A stretch of DNA of 64,000 nt, from positions 6,076,001 through 6,140,000 of the forward strand of contig NZ_CP094527.1 in the NCBI RefSeq assembly GCF_022811725.1. The letters run 5' to 3'. Position numbers and translations under genes: made by a program. The DNA comes from Mucilaginibacter sp. SMC90 (GTDB lineage: Bacteria > Bacteroidota > Bacteroidia > Sphingobacteriales > Sphingobacteriaceae). The notes below the pieces were generated by a model. The model searched no databases, was not told where the DNA came from, and saw nothing but the letters and a program-made list of their open reading frames with translations. Shown here in pieces: positions 24,725 to 32,100 of this stretch; within the stretch, counting starts at the first letter, position 1; the number at the start of each line of letters is the position of its first letter.

Positions 24725-24827
24725 TTGCGCTCGTTTGTAACGAGAGCTTAATATGGTTTGGCGATTGTATCGCCTTTGCGTTACAAACGCAAACCCAGGT
24801 TACGCACTCGTTTTAAACGAGCGCGAG
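24725..24827. repeat. GCGCTCGTTTGTAACGAG multi-hairpin element, copy 1
   Basis: About 100 bp with nested palindromes: GCTCGTTTGTAACGAG, GCGATTGTATCGC, TTGCGTTACAAACGCAA and CTCGTTTTAAACGAG. A closely similar inverted copy is at 49314-49416. It ends about 22 bp before the ACT-domain gene start. Confidence 0.88.
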
Positions 24828-24848
24828 TTAGTTTTTATATATTTGAAT

Positions 24849-25244
24849 ATGCCCACCGGAGAAACCAACCTTAATACGCTGCTTAAAAACATAACACCCG
24901 CGCTTAATGAAGATGATTATGTTTATTGCACAACATCATCATTACCTAACATCAATGCCGATGACATCATAGCGTTTTTCAAAGAACAGGAGGCTATAAC
25001 CCTTATCCTCAAAAAAGAAACCGCCGATAAGTTAAACCTTGAATATAGTTACGTTGCCGCCTGGATCACATTAACTATCCATTCATCATTAGAAGCAACC
25101 GGGCTTACCGCTGCATTCGCAACCTCGCTGGCTAAAGAAAATATTAGCTGCAATGTGGTGGCCGCCTATTACCATGACCATATTTTTGTAGCTAAAAAGG
25201 ATGCAGAAAGGGCGATGGCAACTTTGAAGAAGCTATCAGAATAA
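24849..25244 (+). CDS. ACT-domain protein (COG3602-like)
   Basis: The 131-residue protein from MPTGETNLNTLL has two ACT-like halves: residues about 5-60 (LNTLLKNITPALNEDDYVYCT) and about 65-130 (YSYVAAWITLTIHSSLEATGLTAAFATSLAKENISCNVVAAYYHDHIFV). ACT domains bind amino acids or similar ligands. No enzyme domain is attached. An upstream extension of the frame lies in a repeat element and is rejected. Confidence 0.8.
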   Translation: MPTGETNLNTLLKNITPALNEDDYVYCTTSSLPNINADDIIAFFKEQEAITLILKKETADKLNLEYSYVAAWITLTIHSSLEATGLTAAFATSLAKENISCNVVAAYYHDHIFVAKKDAERAMATLKKLSE

Positions 25245-25266
25245 TCCTCATTCCCGACTCCTACCC

Positions 25267-25361
25267 GTCATTGCTTTAGGGTACGAAGCAATCGCAAACT
25301 TTATAGGGCGGCCATAAAAACAACTCTGTACGTAGGAGATTGTTTCGTTCCTCGCAATGAC
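25267..25361. repeat. TCATTGC REP-like element, copy 2 (diverged)
   Basis: GTCATTGCTTTAGGGTACGA at the left, CCTCGCAATGAC at the right, with GCAATCGCAAACTTTATAGG inside. Lies upstream of the pyrR promoter. Confidence 0.75.
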
Positions 25362-25443
25362 GCCGCGAAGAGCGCCTGTTAAAAAAGAGTTGCGACTAAA
25401 CCCCACTTTCAAAACTCATCCTCCAAAACTGAAAACAAATTAT

Positions 25444-25451
25444 TACTTTTG
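25444..25451 (+). promoter_or_regulatory. -7 box TACTTTTG of pyrR
   Basis: TACTTTTG matches TAnnTTTG and lies 18 bp before ATG 25470, supporting that start. Confidence 0.6.
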
Positions 25452-25469
25452 CCCAAATCCACCCATACG

Positions 25470-26018
25470 ATGCAAAATCTAACGCTGCTCGACGGACAAA
25501 AGTTTCAAATCACTATACAACGTTTATGTCGCCAGTTAATTGAAAATCATAACGATTTTTCAAATACAGTATTAATTGGTATTCAGCCTCGTGGCATTTA
25601 TTTAGCCAAACGCGTTGCCGAAGAATTAAGAAAAATCCTTCCTGATAAAAACATACTGCAAGGCGATCTTGATATAACCTTCTATCGCGATGATTTCCGC
25701 CGCCGCGAATCACAACTGCTGCCAAATCAAACCAAAATAGATTTTATTATTGAAGGCAAAAAAGTGATCATGATGGATGATGTACTGTGGACAGGCCGCA
25801 CTATTCGCGCCGCTATGGATGCCCTGCAGGCGTTCGGCAGGCCTGAAAAGGTGGAGCTCCTGGCTTTGGTTGACCGTCGCTATTCCCGTCATATCCCGGT
25901 ATCGGCTGATTATGTGGGTATCGAGGTTGATTCCATTGCATCGCAAAAAGTAGTGGTAAGCTGGAAAGATACCGATGGGGAGGACAAGATAGTTCTTGTT
26001 TCAGAGGCACAGGAATAA
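25470..26018 (+). CDS. pyrR: PyrR, pyrimidine regulator/uracil phosphoribosyltransferase
   Basis: The 182-residue protein has the type I phosphoribosyltransferase fold and the PRPP loop VIMMDDVLWTGRTIRAAMDA, plus IGIQPRGIYLAKR and LVDRRYSRHIPVSADYVG, all typical of PyrR. In Bacillus PyrR binds pyr mRNA to cause attenuation; here it may act as regulator, as uracil phosphoribosyltransferase, or both. It is followed by pyrB, consistent with a pyr operon, though a REP-like hairpin lies between them. Confidence 0.93.
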   Translation: MQNLTLLDGQKFQITIQRLCRQLIENHNDFSNTVLIGIQPRGIYLAKRVAEELRKILPDKNILQGDLDITFYRDDFRRRESQLLPNQTKIDFIIEGKKVIMMDDVLWTGRTIRAAMDALQAFGRPEKVELLALVDRRYSRHIPVSADYVGIEVDSIASQKVVVSWKDTDGEDKIVLVSEAQE

Positions 26019-26043
26019 TATAATAATAATATATATACAACGC

Positions 26044-26136
26044 GTCATTGCGAGGTACGAAGCAATCCCAAACTATACAGGGTAATCATGCATGGTGCCT
26101 CTGCTAATCGGGGATTGCTTCGTACCTCGCAATGAC
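26044..26136. repeat. TCATTGCGAGG REP-like element, copy 3, with perfect 26-bp arms
   Basis: The arms at 26044-26069 and 26111-26136 (GTCATTGCGAGGTACGAAGC... and its inverse) are exact inverted repeats. In a pyrR-pyrB transcript this would fold into a long hairpin. The following AATCCGAAATCGAACATCC stretch (26150-26187) is another simple dispersed repeat. Confidence 0.9.
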
Positions 26137-26190
26137 GGAAAAAAATAAAAAATCCGAAATCGAACATCCGAAATCCGAAATCAAAATAAC

Positions 26191-27123
26191 ATGGCAGGAC
26201 TGAGCACACGACACTTATTGGGTATAAAAGATTTAAACCGGGCAGATATTGAGCTGATATTTGAAACTGCCGATACTTTTAAATCTGTTTTAAACCGGCC
26301 TATTAAAAAAGTGCCGTCGCTGCGGGATGTTACCATTGCCAATATTTTCTTTGAAAATTCAACCCGTACCCGTTTATCATTCGAGCTGGCCGAAAAAAGG
26401 CTTTCGGCTGATGTGATCAACTTCGCGGCCTCATCATCATCGGTAAGTAAAGGCGAAACACTGATTGATACGGTGAACAACATCCTGGCCATGAAGGTTG
26501 ACATGGTAGTTATGCGCCACCCTTATGCAGGAGCGGGCATCTTCCTGTCAAAACACGTAAAAGCACAGATCGTGAACGCAGGCGATGGTGCGCACGAGCA
26601 TCCAACCCAGGCATTGCTTGATGCCTTTTCTATCCGCGAAAAATATGGCGATGTAGCCGGCAAAAAGGTGGTGATTGTGGGCGATATCCTGCACTCGCGC
26701 GTGGCACTTTCAAATATCCTTTGCCTTAAACAATTGGGAGCCGAAGTGATGGTTTGCGGGCCAACTACATTGATCCCAAAATACATCGGCTCATTAGGGG
26801 TGAAAGTTGAACATAACCTCATTAAAGCCCTTAACTGGTGCGATGTGGCCAACATGCTCCGCATTCAGCTGGAGCGCCAGGATATCAAATATTTCCCATC
26901 GTTAAGGGAATACACTATGCTTTTCGGTCTTAACAAAACTATCCTGGATTCGTTAGATAAAGAGATCACTGTAATGCACCCCGGCCCTATCAACCGCGGT
27001 GTGGAGATCACCAGTGATGTTGCCGACAGCAAACAATCAATCATTCTCGATCAGGTAGAAAACGGTGTAGCCGTACGTATGGCTGTGCTTTATCTGCTGG
27101 CCGGACAAACACCAACCATATAA
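26191..27123 (+). CDS. pyrB: Aspartate carbamoyltransferase catalytic subunit
   Basis: The 310-residue enzyme joins carbamoyl phosphate and aspartate in pyrimidine synthesis. Seen are the carbamoyl-phosphate loop FFENSTRTRLSFE (about 50-62), SSSVSKGE, HPTQALLDAF, GDILHSRVALSN and MHPGPINRG. It follows pyrR. No pyrI is adjacent. Confidence 0.97.
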   Translation: MAGLSTRHLLGIKDLNRADIELIFETADTFKSVLNRPIKKVPSLRDVTIANIFFENSTRTRLSFELAEKRLSADVINFAASSSSVSKGETLIDTVNNILAMKVDMVVMRHPYAGAGIFLSKHVKAQIVNAGDGAHEHPTQALLDAFSIREKYGDVAGKKVVIVGDILHSRVALSNILCLKQLGAEVMVCGPTTLIPKYIGSLGVKVEHNLIKALNWCDVANMLRIQLERQDIKYFPSLREYTMLFGLNKTILDSLDKEITVMHPGPINRGVEITSDVADSKQSIILDQVENGVAVRMAVLYLLAGQTPTI

Positions 27124-27139
27124 ATAGCATGTTTCAGGT

Positions 27140-27679
27140 ATGAAGTTCAATTTCAAAACATATCTGAAACATACTTATAAAGGAGAACTACTCTATCTTG
27201 CAGTTATTGTTGGGCTATACTTGTACGACCACAACAATATCATCTTTCTTTTATTTTTCCCATTCTCGTTTGTACAGGGCTATTACCGCTATCAATACAA
27301 AATTACCCAGGCAGAGAAACTTAAAGCCCGTGGGCTCACCGAAGAAGATATCGATAATATCAGCTTTGTAAAAAAGTGGGAGCATTCGCGCAAACGTGGT
27401 ATGTGGAATTACTGCATTATTGACGGTGGGTTCATTTTCGGATTAGCTATATCACTCATTACAAGCGTAGCCTGGTTAATTTTTAAAGGTAAAGATATGC
27501 ACAGCCTACTGGCGGAGCCCGGTGATATGTTTGCTTTTATTGGTTATAATTATATGATAGGAGCCGCTATTGCCGTTATTATATTCCGTATGAAATGGAA
27601 ACGAAATGAAAAACGCTTTGTGCGTTTAACCGATCCATTGGCTGATAACTATTTTGCCAAAGATTACCAGGACATATAA
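27140..27679 (+). CDS. Membrane protein, unknown
   Basis: A 179-residue protein with hydrophobic segments at about 17-28, 33-46, 93-116 and 130-150. It begins with a basic MKFNFKTYLKHTYKGE. No family recognised. It starts 17 bp after pyrB and may be co-transcribed. Confidence 0.7.
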   Translation: MKFNFKTYLKHTYKGELLYLAVIVGLYLYDHNNIIFLLFFPFSFVQGYYRYQYKITQAEKLKARGLTEEDIDNISFVKKWEHSRKRGMWNYCIIDGGFIFGLAISLITSVAWLIFKGKDMHSLLAEPGDMFAFIGYNYMIGAAIAVIIFRMKWKRNEKRFVRLTDPLADNYFAKDYQDI

Positions 27680-27779
27680 ATCGATAGTATTTAGTCATAA
27701 GTCCATTACCTTTTTCCTTCAATTTTAAGGGCTTGTGACTAAAGATTAACGAGATTCATTAAACACGAAATCAGATTTC

Positions 27780-29198
27780 ATGAAACTAAGGCTCTGTTTT
27801 ATCCTATTCTTATTTATCCCATATATAACCTTCGCCCAAAGTCATCAGCAATTTAAAACCGATTCGGTATTTGTGCTGGTGAAAAAATTCTTCAACGCCA
27901 AGCAGGCCGATTCTATTTACGCTTTAACCGGGGTAAATTTTAGGCATGCCGTAAGCGAAGGTCAGTTCCGCAGCCTTAGCCAACAGCAATTATTCCCCTT
28001 AAATGAAATTAAAGGTTCAACGGTGATCAGCTTTGTGAACAACAAGGTAAGCACTTATAAGCTGGTATTCCCATCGGTAACGCTGCAATTGCTCATGAGC
28101 CTTGATACCGACAATAAGATAGAGCTCTTTCTGTTTCAGCCATACAAGGATATTACCGCCGATAAGACCACTCAAATGCCAACCTCGAATAAAATGCTTA
28201 CCGCTATAGATAAACAGGTTGATGAGATCGCACGTCCTTATATTCAAAAGGCAAACACCGTAGGCCTAAGTATAGGCGTATTTAAAGACGGGCAGATCAG
28301 CATTTATAATTATGGAGAAACGGCCCGGGGCAACAAACAATTACCAACTGCAGCTACGATATATGAAATCGGCTCCATCACTAAAACATTTACGGCTACC
28401 CTGCTGGCTTATTACGCCAACGAAGGGAAAGTAAAACTTACCGATCCTATTACCAAATACCTGCCCGATTCGGTGAAAACCAATGCGGCATTAAATGCTG
28501 TAACCCTTCAAACACTAAGCAACCATACATCAGGCTTGGCAAGAATCCCCGAAAACCTTCAGTTTGATTCGACCAGTGCGGCTAATCCTTACAAAAGCTA
28601 TAACAAAAGGCTTTTGTACAGTTATCTCAAAACCTGTAAGCTCAACAGTAAACCAGGCGAGCAGTATGCTTATTCCAATTTAGGAGTGGGCTTATTAGGA
28701 ACGATATTATCACAAGTAAGCGGCAAAACTTTTGAACAGATGGTACAGGAGGTAATTTGCAATCCTTTAGCAATGAAAAATACAGTGCAGCATTTAAGCG
28801 CTTTACAACTCCCCCACTTTACTAAAGTGTACAGCCAATATGGCGACCCAACAGTTGCCTGGGATTTTGACGCTCTTGCCGCCTGCGGGGCCCTCCATTC
28901 AACAGTAAATGATCTGCTGATATATGTAAAGGCCAACATGACAGGTGGCGCCGACAAGCTATCAAAAGCCTTTGAACTCACTCATCAAATAACTTACAGC
29001 AAGGATGCTAAAATAGCCCTTGGCTGGCATATCATTTTGGTTGATGGTGTGGAATACATTTTCCACAACGGAGGCACTTATGGTAGCAGCAGTTTCTTAG
29101 CTTTTAATGCCGATAAGAAACTTGCGGTTGTTGTATTATCAAATGCAGCTGAAAGTACAGATGCCGTGGGGACGGGGATTATTAAGAAACTGCAGTAA
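27780..29198 (+). CDS. Serine hydrolase, class C beta-lactamase-related family
   Basis: A 472-residue exported protein with signal peptide (about 1-20). The N-terminal 130 residues look like a DUF3887-type small domain. The beta-lactamase/transpeptidase-like domain (about 140-470) has SITK (Ser199, Lys202), YSN (Tyr298-Asn300) and HNGG (429-432), the three active-site motifs. It may be a D-aminopeptidase, esterase or peptidoglycan hydrolase; beta-lactam resistance is not implied. Confidence 0.88.
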   Translation: MKLRLCFILFLFIPYITFAQSHQQFKTDSVFVLVKKFFNAKQADSIYALTGVNFRHAVSEGQFRSLSQQQLFPLNEIKGSTVISFVNNKVSTYKLVFPSVTLQLLMSLDTDNKIELFLFQPYKDITADKTTQMPTSNKMLTAIDKQVDEIARPYIQKANTVGLSIGVFKDGQISIYNYGETARGNKQLPTAATIYEIGSITKTFTATLLAYYANEGKVKLTDPITKYLPDSVKTNAALNAVTLQTLSNHTSGLARIPENLQFDSTSAANPYKSYNKRLLYSYLKTCKLNSKPGEQYAYSNLGVGLLGTILSQVSGKTFEQMVQEVICNPLAMKNTVQHLSALQLPHFTKVYSQYGDPTVAWDFDALAACGALHSTVNDLLIYVKANMTGGADKLSKAFELTHQITYSKDAKIALGWHIILVDGVEYIFHNGGTYGSSSFLAFNADKKLAVVVLSNAAESTDAVGTGIIKKLQ

Positions 29199-29332
29199 CC
29201 GATAACTTCTGTAACATAGCAAATCGAGCTATTGGATGTTATTAAACGCCGCAAGAATACCTATTTATAGGTATTTAGGCCATCAAGTTGATATTAATTT
29301 CTATTTTCGCGCAACTTATCCCTTATTAGTTT

Positions 29333-29875
29333 ATGACGAAAAAAGTATGCCTAATTGCGCTTGCTGCATTTGTTTCGATTATGCAGGCATGTGTATCTTC
29401 AAAAATAGCAAGCAACAAAGATTCCGCTTACAATATCAAGCCCAAAAAGTTATACCTGATCGTGAGCAGCTCAAAAGATGCAAAAACCTTCCCCCAGGAC
29501 CTCTACAACGGTTTGGTAAAAAATTTTAAAACCAGAAATATTGCTTATGATGGATTTGTGCGTGATCCACTTTCGCTAAAATCAGATGAAGAGCTGAACC
29601 ATGACCTCAACGCGTATGACCCTGACGGGTTATTAACTATTAAAATGACGCAGATAGATATAATAAACGGAGGTGCTGGAGGTGCCACTTTTGAGCTCAG
29701 TTTAATAAGCCGCGAAAACAAAAAAACGGTATGGAAAGCTAATTTAAATGTAACCGGACCAATGAGGGATTTAGCTACAGTAAACAGCGCCATAAAAACG
29801 ATAATAGGCAAAATGCAGGAAGATCAAATTATAGAAACTAACGATAAAATCAGCCTTCTTCACAATCAATACTAA
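29333..29875 (+). CDS. Putative lipoprotein, tandem paralogue A
   Basis: A 180-residue protein with lipobox MQAC (Cys20). The body contains NIKPKKLYLIVSSSKDAKTFPQDLYNGL, LNAYDPDGLLTIK and FELSLISRENKKTVWKANLNV. It is clearly related to the next gene, with matching segments throughout. No known function. Stop and next start overlap (TAATG), so the two are translationally coupled. Confidence 0.75.
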   Translation: MTKKVCLIALAAFVSIMQACVSSKIASNKDSAYNIKPKKLYLIVSSSKDAKTFPQDLYNGLVKNFKTRNIAYDGFVRDPLSLKSDEELNHDLNAYDPDGLLTIKMTQIDIINGGAGGATFELSLISRENKKTVWKANLNVTGPMRDLATVNSAIKTIIGKMQEDQIIETNDKISLLHNQY

Positions 29876-30357
29876 TGAAACAATTACTATCTTTTATAGC
29901 TATCATAATGCTTTTACAGTCATGTGCCACTGTAAATATTAACTCAAACAAAGATCCCAACTACACTCAAAAGCCTAAAAAAATATACATCGAAATAAAA
30001 TGTAAAAAAGATATGCGGCCTTTTGGTCAGGGATTGGCCAATGGTTTAAAAACTGATTTTGAGAGTAAGGGAGTAAGTTCCATTTCGCAGTTATATGATG
30101 ACCTTGATTTGGAAAGCGCCGAAAACTTGGAGAAAAAAGTAAGCGACTATGCTCCCGACGCCGTATTCCTGATCAAACAAACTGTATATGGCGATCAAAG
30201 CACATTTGAACTGGGTTTGATAGACAGCAAAACCAAAAAGTTTTTTTGGAAAAGCGAAATAGTTACTACAATGGGCACCTATGGTGATTTCGACGAATTG
30301 ATCAATAAAGCCCGTAAAGCTATTTTAACCAGACTTACTGCAGATGGAGTGCTTTAG
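29875..30357 (+). CDS. Putative lipoprotein, tandem paralogue B
   Basis: A 160-residue protein with lipobox LQSC (Cys17). It parallels its upstream neighbour: TQKPKKIYIEIKCKKDMRPFGQGLANGL, SDYAPDAVFLIK and FELGLIDSKTKKFFWKSEI. The fold may resemble small periplasmic domains that bind metals or peptides, but I do not recognise the family. A terminator follows. Confidence 0.75.
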   Translation: MKQLLSFIAIIMLLQSCATVNINSNKDPNYTQKPKKIYIEIKCKKDMRPFGQGLANGLKTDFESKGVSSISQLYDDLDLESAENLEKKVSDYAPDAVFLIKQTVYGDQSTFELGLIDSKTKKFFWKSEIVTTMGTYGDFDELINKARKAILTRLTADGVL

Positions 30358-30406
30358 CACCCAAATAAAAATCCATCAACATCGATTAAATTTTCGATAA
30401 AAAAAT

Positions 30407-30436
30407 GGGGAAAGCTTTTAGCTCTCCCCTTTTTTT
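30407..30436 (+). terminator. Terminator after tandem lipoprotein pair
   Basis: GGGGAAAGCT and AGCTCTCCCC pair with one mismatch and are followed by seven T. Confidence 0.8.
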
Positions 30437-30500
30437 ATCCCTTCGCACTATCCTTAAGGTTGATTCAAATCAACCAAAATTCAAATTTCAGCCTATGGTC

Positions 30501-30739
30501 GGTGTTATCACCACAGGTGTTCGGAAGATTCAGATCGGTTGGGAATGCTGGTTAAAAAAGCTATGTCATTGCGAGGAGCGGCGAGGGCAAAAGCACTTGG
30601 GGCGACGTGGCAATCCCGTAACTATACAGGGCGGATATGCATTGGCTACGAGATTGCCGCGCTACGCTCGCAATGACATATTTTTTTATTTAAAAAGTAG
30701 AGATAATTTCATCTTCCGAACACCTGTGGTGTTATCACC
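30501..30739. repeat. Outer inverted-repeat element disrupted by a REP-like element
   Basis: ACAGGTGTTCGGAAGAT (30513-30529) and its inverse ATCTTCCGAACACCTGT (30711-30727) bracket a TCATTGCGAG element. Outside each arm is GGTGTTATCACC in the same orientation (30501-30512 and 30728-30739); a reversed-core copy GGTGATAACACC is at 30818-30829. Nothing coding is seen from 30440 to 30850. Confidence 0.75.
30562..30680. repeat. TCATTGCGAGG REP-like element, copy 4
   Basis: Bounded by TATGTCATTGCGAG and CTCGCAATGACATA; inside are GGCGACGTGGCAATC and CTATACAGGGCGG, as in the copy at 49185-49295. Confidence 0.88.
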
Positions 30740-30853
30740 GCACCATATGATTTAACTTCCAAATCACTAATGTTAGTTATAAGTATAGTTGCAGTAGCAC
30801 AAAGATGGAAGTGGTACGGTGATAACACCAACCACAAGCTGCATAACCTGCAA

Positions 30854-30896
30854 TAAAAAAAGGTGCCTGAAAACTGATTAAGCTTTCAAGCACCTT
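30854..30896 (-). terminator. Terminator of the RND efflux operon
   Basis: AAGGTGC and GCACCTT with inner TGAAA/TTTCA pairing form an imperfect stem. Read leftward it ends in a T run (A run 30854-30861). Lies 77 bp beyond the adaptor stop. Confidence 0.75.
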
Positions 30897-30972
30897 CCCC
30901 TTCACACTATTCAGGTTGTTTTAATTTTGAAGAAGAAATTTTCAACTCTTCAAATCAACCAAATTCAAATTA

Positions 30973-32100
30973 TTAATATTTCAAAGTCGATCCGTTCCTG
31001 ATCTCATCTGAAGCTACCTTTACCAGTTTATCATCTTGCTTCAAGTCAGCGCCGAAGATCTCGATGCTATCGCCGTTAGTGAGGCCTTTTTTCACATCAA
31101 CCCAAACCGCTTTGTGATCCACAACTTTTATAACAAAAACCTTTTCGGTTGAAGTTGCTACTGCCGTTTTAGGTACCACGTAAGTACTGTCGCCAGCAGG
31201 CAACGGTACATTTACTTCGGCAAACATGTGCGGGATCAGCTTCTTGTCTTTATTGTAAACGTCCATCTCCAGGCGTTCTGCACGTAATTTTTCATCGAGC
31301 GCGCCGGCTATACGTTTTACCTGTGCAGTAAATTTTTCACTTGGCAAAGCCCTTACAGTGAAATTAACCTCGCTTTTGTTGCTTAGTGCACCTGTATAAA
31401 TTTCAGGTACTGATACCACTAAACGTAAGCGTCCCTGATCTTGTACGGTAAACAACGGATCGGTGCTTTTACCTCCCGGACCAACATAAGCACCCAGGTT
31501 TACATTACGACTGGTGATCACCCCATCAAAAGGAGCACGGATTTCCAGGTAAGCCAAATTAGCCGATACCTCTTTTAATCCGGATTTTGCAGCGTCGATA
31601 TTTGCCTGGTCGGCGTTCTTTTTAGCTTCGGCCTGCTCCAGGTCATTTTGCGAAACAGTACCAGGAGTTTTACTGGTACTTACCAGCCTGTCATAAGTGG
31701 CTTTGCTGGCAAAGTAAACTGCCTCAAACTGCTTAATGCGCGATTGTGCTGCAGCCAATTGCGAGTTAATTTCCGGTGCTTCAAGTACAGCCAGAAGCTG
31801 GCCCTGGTGTACTTCAGAACCTATATCAACCAATAGCTTTTTAACGTAGCTGTTGGTTTTGGCATACAGGTCAACCTGCTGGTAAGGGATCAATTCACCC
31901 GGAATAGTGATATTGCTGCTTAACCTGCCTTTTGTTACCGGTACTAATTGTACCGTTGGACTTTCAACAGCTTCCTGCTGTTGTTCCTCTTCCTGCTGCT
32001 CCTTTTTTTCTTTATCATCTGAGTGGCAGGCGCTCATGGAGCCAATTGCCACTGCTAAAACGGCAAACAGCAGTATTGATTTATTTTTTAGCTTATTCAT
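30973..32100 (-). CDS. RND efflux periplasmic adaptor lipoprotein
   Basis: The 375-residue membrane-fusion protein starts at ATG 32100 (MNKLKNKS) and has a lipobox SMSAC. A Glu/Gln-rich linker follows, then the lipoyl/barrel-sandwich halves (VDLYAKTNSYVKKLLVDIGSEVHQGQ...IRAPFDGVITSRNVNLGAYV), a coiled-coil hairpin between them and a beta-barrel. It links the inner-membrane RND pump to TolC. Its start overlaps the pump stop by 8 bp. Third gene of the leftward operon. Confidence 0.93.
   Translation of the reverse strand: MNKLKNKSILLFAVLAVAIGSMSACHSDDKEKKEQQEEEQQQEAVESPTVQLVPVTKGRLSSNITIPGELIPYQQVDLYAKTNSYVKKLLVDIGSEVHQGQLLAVLEAPEINSQLAAAQSRIKQFEAVYFASKATYDRLVSTSKTPGTVSQNDLEQAEAKKNADQANIDAAKSGLKEVSANLAYLEIRAPFDGVITSRNVNLGAYVGPGGKSTDPLFTVQDQGRLRLVVSVPEIYTGALSNKSEVNFTVRALPSEKFTAQVKRIAGALDEKLRAERLEMDVYNKDKKLIPHMFAEVNVPLPAGDSTYVVPKTAVATSTEKVFVIKVVDHKAVWVDVKKGLTNGDSIEIFGADLKQDDKLVKVASDEIRNGSTLKY

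Noticed and set aside
24753..24848. N-terminal extension of the ACT-domain protein
   Set aside because: The extra 32 codons lie in the multi-hairpin repeat; the protein family starts at MPTGET.
29236..29529. Open frame overlapping the first tandem lipoprotein
   Set aside because: Different frame from the lipoprotein with lipobox and paralogue; no supporting features.
30405..30755. Open frame of 116 codons
   Set aside because: It runs through a terminator, a nested repeat and a REP-like element; its length comes from repeat sequence.
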